A stretch of DNA of 37,845 bases. Source: an uncultured Eubacterium sp. (GTDB lineage: Bacteria; Bacillota; Clostridia; Lachnospirales; Lachnospiraceae). The stretch is from NCBI GenBank assembly GCA_910583555.1, contig CAJTXO010000028.1, positions 1 through 37,845 on the forward strand, in the 5' to 3' direction. Numbering within the stretch: position 1 is the first letter of the stretch; each line of letters starts with the position of its first letter. The notes below the pieces were generated by a model, which searched no databases, had not been told where the DNA came from, and saw only the letters and a program-made list of their open reading frames with translations. Of this stretch, positions 1 through 7,841 are shown piece after piece. The translations under genes were made by a program, and so were the position numbers.

Positions 1-9
1 TTATAGTCA

Positions 10-39
10 ATTTTAACATATCCTCATGAGATTTGTCAA
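10..39 (-). promoter_or_regulatory. Sigma-A-like promoter reading off the left edge
   Basis: On the minus strand, TTGACA (34-39) is followed after 18 bases by TAAAAT (10-15). It lies beyond the pilC stop and a weak hairpin, so it probably drives a gene outside the window. TGACTATAA follows the -10 box; a similar TGACTATAG follows the promoter near 15770. Confidence 0.55.
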
Positions 40-63
40 CTTTTTTTGTTGTTTTTCCCAAAA

Positions 64-92
64 ATTAGGATATAACAAAATAAGCCCCTAAT
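64..92 (-). terminator. Weak intrinsic terminator after pilC
   Basis: On the minus strand, ATTAGG (87-92) can pair with CCTAAT (64-69), and a T-run follows. The stem is only 6 bp with a long loop, so it is weak. It directly follows the pilC stop codon and precedes the next promoter. Confidence 0.35.
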
Positions 93-93
93 A

Positions 94-1305
94 TCAGCCT
101 GCCATCGAGTAGATCTGCATCATCGGCATAACGATCGCGCCCACAACACCGCCAACGCTAATAGCCAGTATGACGATGATCAATGGCTCCATGAGCGTCG
201 TCAAATTCCTCGTAGCAGCCTCTACTTCCTGCTCATAGTACTCCGCCACTTTATCAAGCATCGCCTCGGTATTACCTGTTTCCTCGCCAATCCTTACCAT
301 ATGATGCACCATCTGCGGGAACACACCAGAGGCCTCAAGAGGTTCCGACATCGGAATTCCCTGCATGACTTCCTCCCTCGCTTCATTGAGCGCTTTCCTC
401 ATGACCCGGTTCTGCACGACATTCGCCACGATACCGAGCGCCTCCACAAGCGGAACCCCCGACGTGATCAGTGTAGACATCGTCATGCTGAACTTTGCTG
501 ACCCGTTCTTTACAGTAAAATCATTGATGACCGGAAGTTTTAAACACATCCGGCTCGTAAACTGTTTGCCCGCCTCTGTGTTCTTCGCCGCGATAACTGC
601 CAGAACCAGTCCGACGATACCACCGATAACTAAAACGAGATGATTGATCATAAACTGGCTCACTGAAATAACAATCTTGGTCGGAAGCGGAAGTTCCTCT
701 CCCATCATATCAAAGATCTCCTGAAACTGCGGGATCACAACTACCATCAACACGATTACTACGATAACCGTAACAACAAGCACAACGATCGGATAGATCA
801 TCGCCGACACGAGCATCGATCTCAGTTTACTGTCCTTCTCAAACTGCGTACAGATACGCTCGAACGCGATACTTAAATTACCGGTTGCCTCGCCTGCCGC
901 CACCATGTTGATCAGCAGGTCGGGGAACACCTTCCCTTCCAGCGCCATTGCGTTGGCGAGCGTTTCACCTTTTTCCACGTTGACCTGTACATTGTAGATC
1001 GATTTTCTAAAAACTTTGTTTTCCGTAGACTCCTGGAGCATCTTCAAGCCGTCCACCACCGTCACACCTGCATTCAGTATGCTGTAAAACTGGCGGCAGA
1101 ACAACGTAATGTCTTTCATCTTGACCGGGTTGCCGATCGAAATGTTCCATGCGGCGTCATCAAGGCTCGTCACTTCCCTGATCGAGCGCACGACTGCGCC
1201 TTCTCCTTTCAGTTTCGCTGTTGCTGCTTCTGGCGACGCCGCTTCGAGTGTGCCTTTTTTATCTTTACCATATCGGTCTGTGATCTGATATCTGTAAGTA
1301 GCCAA
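94..1305 (-). CDS. pilC: Type IV pilus/type II secretion inner-membrane platform protein (PilC/GspF family)
   Basis: A 403-residue GspF-family protein, the polytopic platform on which the pilus ATPases act. The family's two repeated cytoplasmic domains are visible, at about 65-190 and 265-390, each with the 'FCRQF..L..AG' or 'FSMTMSTLITSGVPL' type start and a glycine-rich 'GE.TGN' motif. Hydrophobic membrane segments lie near 165-195, 215-240 and 370-395. The length is normal for the family. The start is TTG at 1305, set by AAAGGAGGG a few bases upstream. It is the last gene of a leftward small ORF-pilB-pilT-pilC set, 16 bases after pilT. No pilin or prepilin peptidase is seen in the window; they may lie beyond the left edge. 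Confidence 0.93.
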   Translation of the reverse strand: MATYRYQITDRYGKDKKGTLEAASPEAATAKLKGEGAVVRSIREVTSLDDAAWNISIGNPVKMKDITLFCRQFYSILNAGVTVVDGLKMLQESTENKVFRKSIYNVQVNVEKGETLANAMALEGKVFPDLLINMVAAGEATGNLSIAFERICTQFEKDSKLRSMLVSAMIYPIVVLVVTVIVVIVLMVVVIPQFQEIFDMMGEELPLPTKIVISVSQFMINHLVLVIGGIVGLVLAVIAAKNTEAGKQFTSRMCLKLPVINDFTVKNGSAKFSMTMSTLITSGVPLVEALGIVANVVQNRVMRKALNEAREEVMQGIPMSEPLEASGVFPQMVHHMVRIGEETGNTEAMLDKVAEYYEQEVEAATRNLTTLMEPLIIVILAISVGGVVGAIVMPMMQIYSMAG

Positions 1306-1321
1306 GCAAAACCCTCCTTTC

Positions 1322-2374
1322 TTAATAAAGCCGCTTTGTCAGCGCCGTTTTGTCCTGGGCGTACGTGATCGCTTCCTCTTTCGTCACCCTGCCCTGTGAA
1401 TATAAATCAAAGATGGAATCATCCATCGTGATCATGCCGAGTTTTCGGCTTGTCTGAACAACCGATGGGATCTGGTGGCTCTTTCCCTCCCTGATCAGCG
1501 CCCGGATCGCGCTGTTCGTGTGAAGGATTTCAAACGCAGCGACACGCCCGCTCCCGTCTGCTGTTTTCATGAGCTGCTGGGAAATGATGGCCTCTAAAAG
1601 CGTCGCCAGCTGCAGCCGGATCTGCGGCTGCTGATGCGGTGGAAATACGTCGATAATACGGTCGATCGTCGCCGCCGCCCCAATCGTATGAAGCGTTGAA
1701 AACACCAAATGGCCCGTCTCCGCCGCCGTTACCGCCGTCGCGATCGTATCGAGGTCACGCATCTCTCCTACGAGGATCACATCTGGATCCTCACGGAGCG
1801 CAGCTCTCAGCGCGTTCGCGTAACTGTCGGTATCCATTCCGATCTCTCGCTGGTTTACAATTGATTTTTTATGTACATGCAAATACTCGATCGGGTCTTC
1901 CAATGTGATAACATGGTGACTGTATGTTTCGTTGATCTTATTTATAAGGGACGCCAGTGTCGTGGACTTTCCACTTCCGGTCGGCCCTGTCACCAGAACA
2001 AGCCCTCTCTTTTTATTTGTTAGATCAATGACGGACTGCGTCAGTCCCAGACTTTCCGGTTTCGGAATCTCCTCATTGATCAGACGGATGACAAACGCCA
2101 TCGATCCTTTCTGTTTAAACACGTTTACACGAAATCGTCCCTGTCCTTCGATCGCATACGAGAAATCGGCTTCTCCGGTATCATTAAAACTCGGTATCAG
2201 TCGCGCCGGTATCATCTGTTCCACGAGCGCTTTCGTATCTCCGTCCGACATAACCGCGCTGGTCAGATCCTTCAACGTCCCATGCACCCTGCATTTGATC
2301 GGAATCCCTGACGACACGTGTACGTCGGAAGCCCCAACTTTCCTAGCCTGGATTAAAATATCATCAAGTGTCAT
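1322..2374 (-). CDS. pilT: Twitching-motility/pilus-retraction ATPase PilT
   Basis: A 350-residue hexameric ATPase that powers retraction of type IV pili in the family. It shows the Walker A motif GPTGSGKST at 130-138, the Asp box around ITLEDPIEY (157-164), Walker B with LVGEMRD (201-207), and the His box HLVFSTLHT (222-230). It lacks the N-terminal MshEN domain and the zinc tetracysteine of PilB, which supports PilT rather than an extension ATPase. The ATG start has GGAGAAGGGGG just upstream. It lies 35 bases after pilB and 16 before pilC, so it is cotranscribed. A PilT next to PilB suggests a retractable pilus rather than only a secretion pseudopilus. Confidence 0.94.
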   Translation of the reverse strand: MTLDDILIQARKVGASDVHVSSGIPIKCRVHGTLKDLTSAVMSDGDTKALVEQMIPARLIPSFNDTGEADFSYAIEGQGRFRVNVFKQKGSMAFVIRLINEEIPKPESLGLTQSVIDLTNKKRGLVLVTGPTGSGKSTTLASLINKINETYSHHVITLEDPIEYLHVHKKSIVNQREIGMDTDSYANALRAALREDPDVILVGEMRDLDTIATAVTAAETGHLVFSTLHTIGAAATIDRIIDVFPPHQQPQIRLQLATLLEAIISQQLMKTADGSGRVAAFEILHTNSAIRALIREGKSHQIPSVVQTSRKLGMITMDDSIFDLYSQGRVTKEEAITYAQDKTALTKRLY

Positions 2375-2409
2375 ATCCCCCTTCTCCTCCTTAATTTACT
2401 TCACAGCAC

Positions 2410-4116
2410 TTATTCTGCCGCTATCCTTTCTACCTCGGCAATCGATGTAACCCCCTTCAGTACCAGTTTTGCGGCACCGAGACGCAGCGTCGTAAGTCCT
2501 TCTTTCAGTGCTATATTTTGTATTTCCTCGGCTCCCCCCCCGCGACTGATAACCTCACGGAGCGCCGGCGTGATCGGCATGATCTCATATACGCCGATAC
2601 GTCCCCGGTATCCGGAATTGTTACAGTACGCGCAGCCGCTCTCCGATGGCTCGTAGATCAGTGGATTTGAGTCTCCCCGCAGATGGAGGCGCAGTTTATC
2701 CGTATCCGTCAGTTCCTTTTCCACACGGCATTTCGGACAGATGCGCCGTACGAGGCGCTGAGCGATGATACCCACGACAGAGTCCGCTACCATGTAAGGC
2801 TCGATCCCCATATCTTCCAGACGGGTAACGGTACTTGCCGCGCTGTTCGTATGCAGCGTACTTACCACGAGATGGCCCGTGATCGCCGCCTTTACCGCGA
2901 TGCTCGCCGTCTCCTCGTCACGAATCTCTCCAATCATGATAATATCCGGGTCCTGACGCAGGATAGAACGGAGGGCGGAGGCAAACGTAAGTCCCGCCTT
3001 TTCATTTACCTGTACCTGGTTAATCCCGTCCACATCGGCCTCGACCGGATCCTCTACCGTAATGATATTTACCTCGCCGCCGTTCAGCTCATTGAGAACC
3101 GTATACAGCGTCGTCGATTTTCCGCTTCCTGTAGGCCCTGTCACGAGGATGATCCCGTGCGGGTGTTTCAATATCCCGTCAAAACGCTTCAATTCTTCTT
3201 CCTGAAAGCCCAGTTCGCTCTTTTCTTTATTCAGGCCCGATTTGGACGCGATACGCATAACGACTTTCTCGCCGAACGTCGTAGGGAGCGACGAAACACG
3301 CAGGTCGTATTCCACGCGGTTAAAGAGAAGCGTCATACGGCCGTCCTGCGGAGCTCTTTTTTCCGATATGTTCATGCCGCTCACAATCTTGATACGGGCC
3401 ACGATCGCGCTCTGCAGATCCTTGGGATACCGCATGATCTCCTGCATCGCGCCGTCGATGCGGTATCGGATCCGGACTTCGTCCTCCAGTGCTTCGATAT
3501 GTATATCACTGGCGCGCTCATTGACCGCCTGCTCGATGATCTTATTGACGAGGAGCACGATTGGCGAATTGTCTACTTCGTCGTTCCCCTCATCCTCCTT
3601 ATCTCCTTTGAGCTTCTTGTCCTTTTCCATACGCTCCTGGGCAAAGCTGTCAGCCAGTTTCGCGGACTGCTCATTTCCATAATATTTCTCGATCGCGTAC
3701 GTGACATCCGACGACGCAGCCGCCATTACCTCAATCTGCATGTTTGTAATAATGGAGAGGTCGTCGGCCGCGATGATGTCCAGCGGATCCGACATGGCCA
3801 CCCAGAGTATGTTCGGATTGTTCTCGTCCAATTGGAACGGAACGACGTGGTATTTGCGCACGGCGTTTTCCGGCAGAAGGGCGATCACCTCCGGTGCCAG
3901 TTTCGCTTCCCTGATCTTGGCCACCGGAATCTTCATCTGCTGCGCCATCGCTTCGGCGATCTCCATCTCATCCGTAAACCGGAGATCGACCAGGATCTCA
4001 CCGAGACGCTTCCCTGATTCCTTCTGTTTTCCCAAAGCTTCCATCAGCTGGTCATTCGTGATAACGCCAGCCTCTACTAACATATCTCCTAATCTCTTAC
4101 GAGTTCTACCTGCCAT
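2410..4116 (-). CDS. pilB: Type IV pilus assembly ATPase PilB/GspE
   Basis: A 568-residue pilus extension/secretion ATPase. The N-terminal about 150 residues form a MshEN-type domain (the family is known to bind nucleotide or c-di-GMP), then an acidic/lysine linker near 160-182. The motor domain has Walker A GPTGSGKS (327-334), Walker B IIMIGE (392-397) and the His box HLVVSTLHT. Four cysteines, C460/C463 and C495/C498, make the zinc-binding tetracysteine typical of GspE/PilB. The start is ATG at 4116 with a modest AGAGG upstream. It follows the small membrane ORF by 20 bases and leads pilT, so extension and retraction motors are coexpressed. Confidence 0.95.
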   Translation of the reverse strand: MAGRTRKRLGDMLVEAGVITNDQLMEALGKQKESGKRLGEILVDLRFTDEMEIAEAMAQQMKIPVAKIREAKLAPEVIALLPENAVRKYHVVPFQLDENNPNILWVAMSDPLDIIAADDLSIITNMQIEVMAAASSDVTYAIEKYYGNEQSAKLADSFAQERMEKDKKLKGDKEDEGNDEVDNSPIVLLVNKIIEQAVNERASDIHIEALEDEVRIRYRIDGAMQEIMRYPKDLQSAIVARIKIVSGMNISEKRAPQDGRMTLLFNRVEYDLRVSSLPTTFGEKVVMRIASKSGLNKEKSELGFQEEELKRFDGILKHPHGIILVTGPTGSGKSTTLYTVLNELNGGEVNIITVEDPVEADVDGINQVQVNEKAGLTFASALRSILRQDPDIIMIGEIRDEETASIAVKAAITGHLVVSTLHTNSAASTVTRLEDMGIEPYMVADSVVGIIAQRLVRRICPKCRVEKELTDTDKLRLHLRGDSNPLIYEPSESGCAYCNNSGYRGRIGVYEIMPITPALREVISRGGGAEEIQNIALKEGLTTLRLGAAKLVLKGVTSIAEVERIAAE

Positions 4117-4136
4117 AATAACAAACCTCTATCCTC

Positions 4137-4262
4137 TTAATTTGTCGTTTTTGCATTCTTCGCTTTACGGATCCTGATGCCGGCAGCGATCCCTGCTCCG
4201 GCCACGGCTGCAAAAAGGATCAGCCGGACTCCATAATACAAAACTGCTTGCCCTATCGTCAT
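4137..4262 (-). CDS. 41-residue single-span membrane peptide upstream of pilB
   Basis: A short unlabelled gene read from ATG at 4262 to TAA at 4137. It has a very strong ribosome site (TAGGAGGTA) about 6 bases before the start. The peptide begins MTIGQAVLYYGVRLILF, continues through an Ala/Gly-rich stretch (AAVAGAGIAAGI), and ends in a basic tail (RIRKAKNAKTTN). This is one hydrophobic segment of about 20 residues with positives on the C-terminal, presumably cytoplasmic, side. It sits 38 bases after hisIE and 20 before pilB, so it is probably the first gene of the pilus set. I do not recognise a family. It has no prepilin cleavage motif, so I do not call it a pilin. Confidence 0.7.
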   Translation of the reverse strand: MTIGQAVLYYGVRLILFAAVAGAGIAAGIRIRKAKNAKTTN

Positions 4263-4300
4263 ATCCAAATACCTCCTACATTGATCTTCTTACTTTATTC

Positions 4301-5542
4301 TTAATGCCTGTTAGCAAGTTCCTTTATCACATCTTCCCAGGTAAGTCCGCACTCCGCCATGAGCACCATCAAATGATAGAGAAAATCCGCAATCTCATAC
4401 TTCAGTTCCGACGCGTCGGGATTTTTTGCCGCTATGACGATCTCTGTTGCCTCTTCCCCGCATTTTTTTAAGATCTTGTCAATCCCTTTCTCAAACAGGT
4501 AATTCGTGTACGATCCCTCTTTCGGGTTCTGTTTTCGATCCTCGATCGTAGCAAATACTTCATTCAGTATTGTGAGCGGATTTGTCCGGTCATATTCCTT
4601 TTTCGCAAGTTCAGTAAAAAAGCAGCTCCTCGCCCCGGTGTGACAGGCCGCCCCGATCTGGTGCACTTTCGCCAGGATCGTATCACGGTCACAGTCCAGC
4701 TTCAACTCTTTGACATACTGGTAATGCCCGGATGTATCTCCCTTACACCAGAGTTCGTTCCTGCTCCTGCTGAAATACGTCATTTTTCCGCTGGCGCATG
4801 TCGCCTCATAAGATTCTCTGTTCATGTAAGCGAGCATCAGCACTTCCTCTGTCTTATAATCCTGAACGATACATGGGACAAGTCCGTTCTCATCGGTTTT
4901 AAACTCCGAAAAATCCAGGGAGGACTCAAATGTATTCATCTCGATCCCGGCCTGTTTCATACTTGATTTCACTTTAAACAATTCCTTACCGAGAAAATGA
5001 TTGGTAGAAACACCGGCAACAAGGGGGAGTCTCAGAAGTTCTTCCAGATCATTCCGGATCAGACTGTCCCGGATAATAACTGATTTTCCAAACTGAACAA
5101 GCTTTCTCTCCAGTTCCGGACCGACATTCACATGTTTTAACAACAGCGAATCAACCGGAATCTCAAACCGGTCAAACTCGCTCCCGGCGTCCGCCTCGAT
5201 CAGAACCCGGTCGGGGCCGAACCGGGAAATCACCTCGTCGAGCACCGGCCGTCCCGGACACATGCTATAGCGGATCACCAGCTGTTCAGCTCCGGTATAA
5301 AACGCTTTTTTGGCATCTTCAAACCGGCCGACATACATCCCCGTTATGAAAGGAATATCGATCCTGGCGTCCACCTGTTTCAGAACGGCCAGAAATTCCT
5401 CTCTCTCTTTTTCTATTTTGGAATAATTATATATAAATAGCGCGTCTGCTCCCGCAAAACAATATTGCTCCGCCTGCATTAAAATGTTTACCGCCAGCTC
5501 ATTTTCTCCATTGATAAACGGGATGATCTTTTTATTTGCCAA
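4301..5542 (-). CDS. hisIE: Bifunctional phosphoribosyl-AMP cyclohydrolase/phosphoribosyl-ATP pyrophosphatase with HisA/HisF-like N-terminal domain
   Basis: A 413-residue enzyme for steps two and three of histidine synthesis. Residues about 218-315 are the HisI cyclohydrolase domain, with WCKGDTSGHYQ, the acidic DCDRD metal site and HQIGAACHTGARSCF zinc cysteines. Residues about 325-410 are HisE, with EEATEIVIAAKN and the EIADFLYHLMVL helix. The first about 195 residues are extra compared with the usual 200-residue HisIE. They resemble a diverged TIM barrel of the HisA/HisF type (IPFITGMYVGRFEDAKKAF.TGA recalls the family's phosphate-binding segment). The TTG start at 5542 is fixed by GGAGGAAGCGGT. 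It lies 25 bases after hisB, so the two are cotranscribed. Confidence 0.93.
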   Translation of the reverse strand: MANKKIIPFINGENELAVNILMQAEQYCFAGADALFIYNYSKIEKEREEFLAVLKQVDARIDIPFITGMYVGRFEDAKKAFYTGAEQLVIRYSMCPGRPVLDEVISRFGPDRVLIEADAGSEFDRFEIPVDSLLLKHVNVGPELERKLVQFGKSVIIRDSLIRNDLEELLRLPLVAGVSTNHFLGKELFKVKSSMKQAGIEMNTFESSLDFSEFKTDENGLVPCIVQDYKTEEVLMLAYMNRESYEATCASGKMTYFSRSRNELWCKGDTSGHYQYVKELKLDCDRDTILAKVHQIGAACHTGARSCFFTELAKKEYDRTNPLTILNEVFATIEDRKQNPKEGSYTNYLFEKGIDKILKKCGEEATEIVIAAKNPDASELKYEIADFLYHLMVLMAECGLTWEDVIKELANRH

Positions 5543-5567
5543 ACCGCTTCCTCCTTAATCTATGTAA

Positions 5568-6161
5568 TTACAGCACTCCTTTTGTCGAAAGGACTCCCTG
5601 AATGCGCCCGTCTGTCGCCACGGCCATGTCCATGGCCTTTGCCACGGCTTTAAACATCGCCTCAACGATATGATGGGTATTCGTTCCTGCCAGCTGGCGG
5701 ATATGTAAGTTCAATCCGGCCCCTGAAGCAAATCCCATAAAAAATTCCCGCACGGTTTCCGTCTCCATATTTCCCAGCCGTTCTGCCGCAAATGAAGCGT
5801 CAAAAGCAAAATACGTGCGGCCGGATATGTCGAGTGACGCCAGAACGAGCGCGTCATCCATCGGCAGTACAAAGAAACCAAACCGGCTGATCCCCTCTTT
5901 TTTCCCGAGCGCCCTGGCAAACGCCTGCCCCAGCACGATCCCCGTATCTTCTACCGTGTGATGGGCGTCCACATGGGTATCTCCCTCTACGGATATCTTC
6001 AGATCGAACAGGCCGTGCCTCGCAAAACCTTCGAGCATATGGTCAAAAAAACCAATTCCGGTATCAATCTCATACGCCCCGGTGCCATCCACCTCCAGTT
6101 CAACAGATATTTCCGTCTCTTTCGTGATCCGCTCACATTTCGCACTTCGACTCAATCTCAC
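5568..6161 (-). CDS. hisB: Imidazoleglycerol-phosphate dehydratase
   Basis: A 197-residue monofunctional HisB, which dehydrates imidazole glycerol phosphate in histidine synthesis. The metal-binding histidine motifs are present: FFDHML near 38-43, DAHHTVEDTG near 68-77 and the C-terminal NTHHIVEAMFKA. The length is normal and there is no phosphatase domain. The start is GTG at 6161 with only a short GGAG nearby, so translation may be modest. A promoter-like pair lies 33-61 bases upstream, overlapping the trmD stop. hisIE follows by 25 bases. The rest of the his pathway is not in the window. Confidence 0.95.
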   Translation of the reverse strand: MRLSRSAKCERITKETEISVELEVDGTGAYEIDTGIGFFDHMLEGFARHGLFDLKISVEGDTHVDAHHTVEDTGIVLGQAFARALGKKEGISRFGFFVLPMDDALVLASLDISGRTYFAFDASFAAERLGNMETETVREFFMGFASGAGLNLHIRQLAGTNTHHIVEAMFKAVAKAMDMAVATDGRIQGVLSTKGVL

Positions 6162-6193
6162 CGCTCCAATCCCAACTTCATTATTATCTTATA

Positions 6194-6222
6194 ATTTTAT
6201 CATGGACTCGCCTAAAATGCAA
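6194..6222 (-). promoter_or_regulatory. Putative promoter of hisB-hisIE (and pil genes)
   Basis: On the minus strand, TTGCAT (6217-6222), 17 bases, then TAAAAT (6194-6199). It directly follows the trmD stop and would start RNA near 6187, leaving a short leader before the hisB GTG. Confidence 0.5.
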
Positions 6223-6223
6223 G

Positions 6224-6928
6224 TCATATAGACTTTTTTTCTTGCCACTCCGCGTACAGATCGGGTCGATATTCCCTCGTCCGCTCCAGCGATTTCTCCC
6301 GCCTCCACTCCTCGATCTTCGCGTGGTGTCCGGATAGAAGCACTTCGGGAACCTTTCTGCCGAGTATCTCTTCCGGCCTCGTATACTGGGGATGTTCCAG
6401 AAGCCCGTCCGAAAAACTTTCATTTCGCGCCGAGTCCTCATTGTTCAAAACGCCCGGCACGAGACGGGATACGGCGTCCATGACCGTCATCGCGGGCAGT
6501 TCCCCGCCCGTCATCACGTAGTCCCCGACCGAGACTGCATCCGTGACGATCTCCTCTAAAACGCGCTCATCGATACCCTCGTAGTGCCCGCACAAAAAGA
6601 CGAGTTCCTCTTCCCTTGCAAATTCCTCCGCCATCTTCTGATCAAACACCCGCCCCTGGGGTGTCATATAAATGACCCGTTTCGGCGCATGTCCCAGTTC
6701 CCGCGTGACCGCCTCGTAGCAGCGGTACACCGGCTCCGCCTGCATGACCATCCCGGCGCCGCCGCCATACGGGTAATCATCGACCCTCTTGTGTTTATCC
6801 AGCGTATACTCGCGTATATCGAACGTTTTCCACCCAATGAGCCCGCTCTCTTTCGCCCTGCCTAGTATGCTCGCGTCCATGATCCCCGGAAACATCTGGG
6901 GAAACAATGTCATGATCCTGTACTGCAT
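6224..6928 (-). CDS. trmD: tRNA (guanine-37-N1) methyltransferase
   Basis: A 234-residue SPOUT-class methyltransferase that makes m1G37 in tRNAs to prevent frameshifting. Family motifs are clear: the DDYPYGGGAGMVM substrate loop near 50-62, the GHYEGIDERV knot segment and SVGDYVMTGGELPAM, which forms the trefoil-knot SAM pocket. The reading frame is open upstream to 6997, but MQYRIMTLFP at 6928 matches the family N-terminus and has GAGGAAGAGG just upstream. It lies 16 bases after rimM, the standard order. Confidence 0.97.
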   Translation of the reverse strand: MQYRIMTLFPQMFPGIMDASILGRAKESGLIGWKTFDIREYTLDKHKRVDDYPYGGGAGMVMQAEPVYRCYEAVTRELGHAPKRVIYMTPQGRVFDQKMAEEFAREEELVFLCGHYEGIDERVLEEIVTDAVSVGDYVMTGGELPAMTVMDAVSRLVPGVLNNEDSARNESFSDGLLEHPQYTRPEEILGRKVPEVLLSGHHAKIEEWRREKSLERTREYRPDLYAEWQEKKSI

Positions 6929-6944
6929 ATCCTCTTCCTCACCG

Positions 6945-7517
6945 TCAATCGAGCAGTCCCGGCATGATATGCGCCACGATCTGCTTCTTTTCCACATCTA
7001 TTTTTTTGATACAATCCGGGATCGACGGAAACAGAACTTCCCGGCCATCCTCCATCTCGATGACAAACACATTGTTTGCCCCGGTCTCCAACACGTCTTT
7101 TACCGTTCCGATCGGCGTCCCGTCTTCCTCGGATACCGCCGCCCCGATCACATCACAGAAAAAATACTCCCCCTCTTCTAACGGCACGGCGTGTTCCCGC
7201 GACACCATGATGTCACATTTGCGAAATTGTTCCACCTCGTTAATGTCATTAAATTCTTTGAATTTTACGATCACGATATTTTTAAAATATTTGACTCGTT
7301 CCACATGGAGCAGGCGTTTTTCCAGCCTGGCCGGCTCAGGCACGCGCTCTTCCCGCTGATGCGGACGCCTCTCCGGCTGGAGCGGATGCTTTTTGACAAC
7401 AAACACCTCGTCGCAGTCGTCAAACCGTCTCGGATCGTCTGTCGTGGGAAATACCTTTACCTCCCCGCGCAGGCCGTGAGTCGTCGTGACAACGCCGATC
7501 CTGAGTAAATCTTCCAA
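6945..7517 (-). CDS. rimM: Ribosome maturation factor RimM with a charged insertion
   Basis: A 190-residue 16S rRNA/30S maturation factor that binds ribosomal protein S19. The N-terminal RimM barrel has VTTTHGLRGEVKVFPTTDD, and the C-terminal PRC barrel has GEYFFCDVIGAAV and the GANNVFVIE strand. Between the two halves of the first barrel (about residues 43-65) is an extra stretch rich in Pro, Arg, Glu and His (HPLQPERRPHQREERVPEP) that usual RimM proteins lack as far as I can recall. The start is TTG at 7517, placed by AGGAGG eight bases upstream. A terminator hairpin separates it from khpA. Confidence 0.94.
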   Translation of the reverse strand: MEDLLRIGVVTTTHGLRGEVKVFPTTDDPRRFDDCDEVFVVKKHPLQPERRPHQREERVPEPARLEKRLLHVERVKYFKNIVIVKFKEFNDINEVEQFRKCDIMVSREHAVPLEEGEYFFCDVIGAAVSEEDGTPIGTVKDVLETGANNVFVIEMEDGREVLFPSIPDCIKKIDVEKKQIVAHIMPGLLD

Positions 7518-7544
7518 ATTATTGCCTCCTTTTATTTATGTTTC

Positions 7545-7571
7545 AAAAAAGCGCCGCATTGTTACGACGCT
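7545..7571 (-). terminator. Intrinsic terminator between khpA and rimM
   Basis: On the minus strand, AGCGTCG (7565-7571) pairs with CGGCGCT (7550-7556; one G-U pair), followed by TTTTTT (7545-7550). It should end or attenuate rpsP-khpA transcripts before rimM. Confidence 0.7.
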
Positions 7572-7594
7572 TTCCTTCCATTTTCTGCCATCAT

Positions 7595-7822
7595 TTATTG
7601 GATGTCCACCAGTATTTTTTTGTCGCTCTTTGAGGCAGAGGCGCGCACAACGGTACGGATCGCCTTGGCGATCTTGCCCTGCTTCCCGATCACTTTTCCC
7701 ATGTCGTCAGGAGCAACTTTCAGACTCAGGACAATCTCGTTTTCGTCTTCCGTCTCCGTCACGACGACTTCGTCTGGATTGTCCACCAACGCGCTAGCAA
7801 TCACTTCAAGTAACTGTTTCAT
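7595..7822 (-). CDS. khpA: KH-domain RNA-binding protein KhpA (YlqC)
   Basis: A 75-residue protein made almost entirely of one KH domain, with the nucleic-acid-binding GKVIGKQGKIAKAIR loop (GxxG type) around residues 41-55. In other Firmicutes KhpA pairs with KhpB (Jag) and affects cell division and small-RNA function. The reading frame is open upstream, but MKQLLEVIASALVDNP at 7822 matches the family start and carries AGGAGGTTAGCAGT immediately before it. It lies 19 bases after rpsP, as in many Firmicutes. Confidence 0.95.
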   Translation of the reverse strand: MKQLLEVIASALVDNPDEVVVTETEDENEIVLSLKVAPDDMGKVIGKQGKIAKAIRTVVRASASKSDKKILVDIQ

Positions 7823-7841
7823 ACTGCTAACCTCCTTATGA

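Noticed and set aside
2683..4017. Long 444-codon frame on the plus strand opposite pilB
   Set aside because: It is the mirror of a well-conserved pilB with all catalytic motifs; its translation is Arg/His/Leu-rich with no recognisable domain and no suitable ribosome site.
4137..4262. Small ORF as a pilin or TatA
   Set aside because: No prepilin cleavage motif (G then F/M with E at +5), and no TatA amphipathic helix with the FG hinge.
6928..6997. Upstream extension of trmD
   Set aside because: The extension overlaps rimM and is not like the family; the ATG at 6928 has both the ribosome site and the conserved N-terminus.
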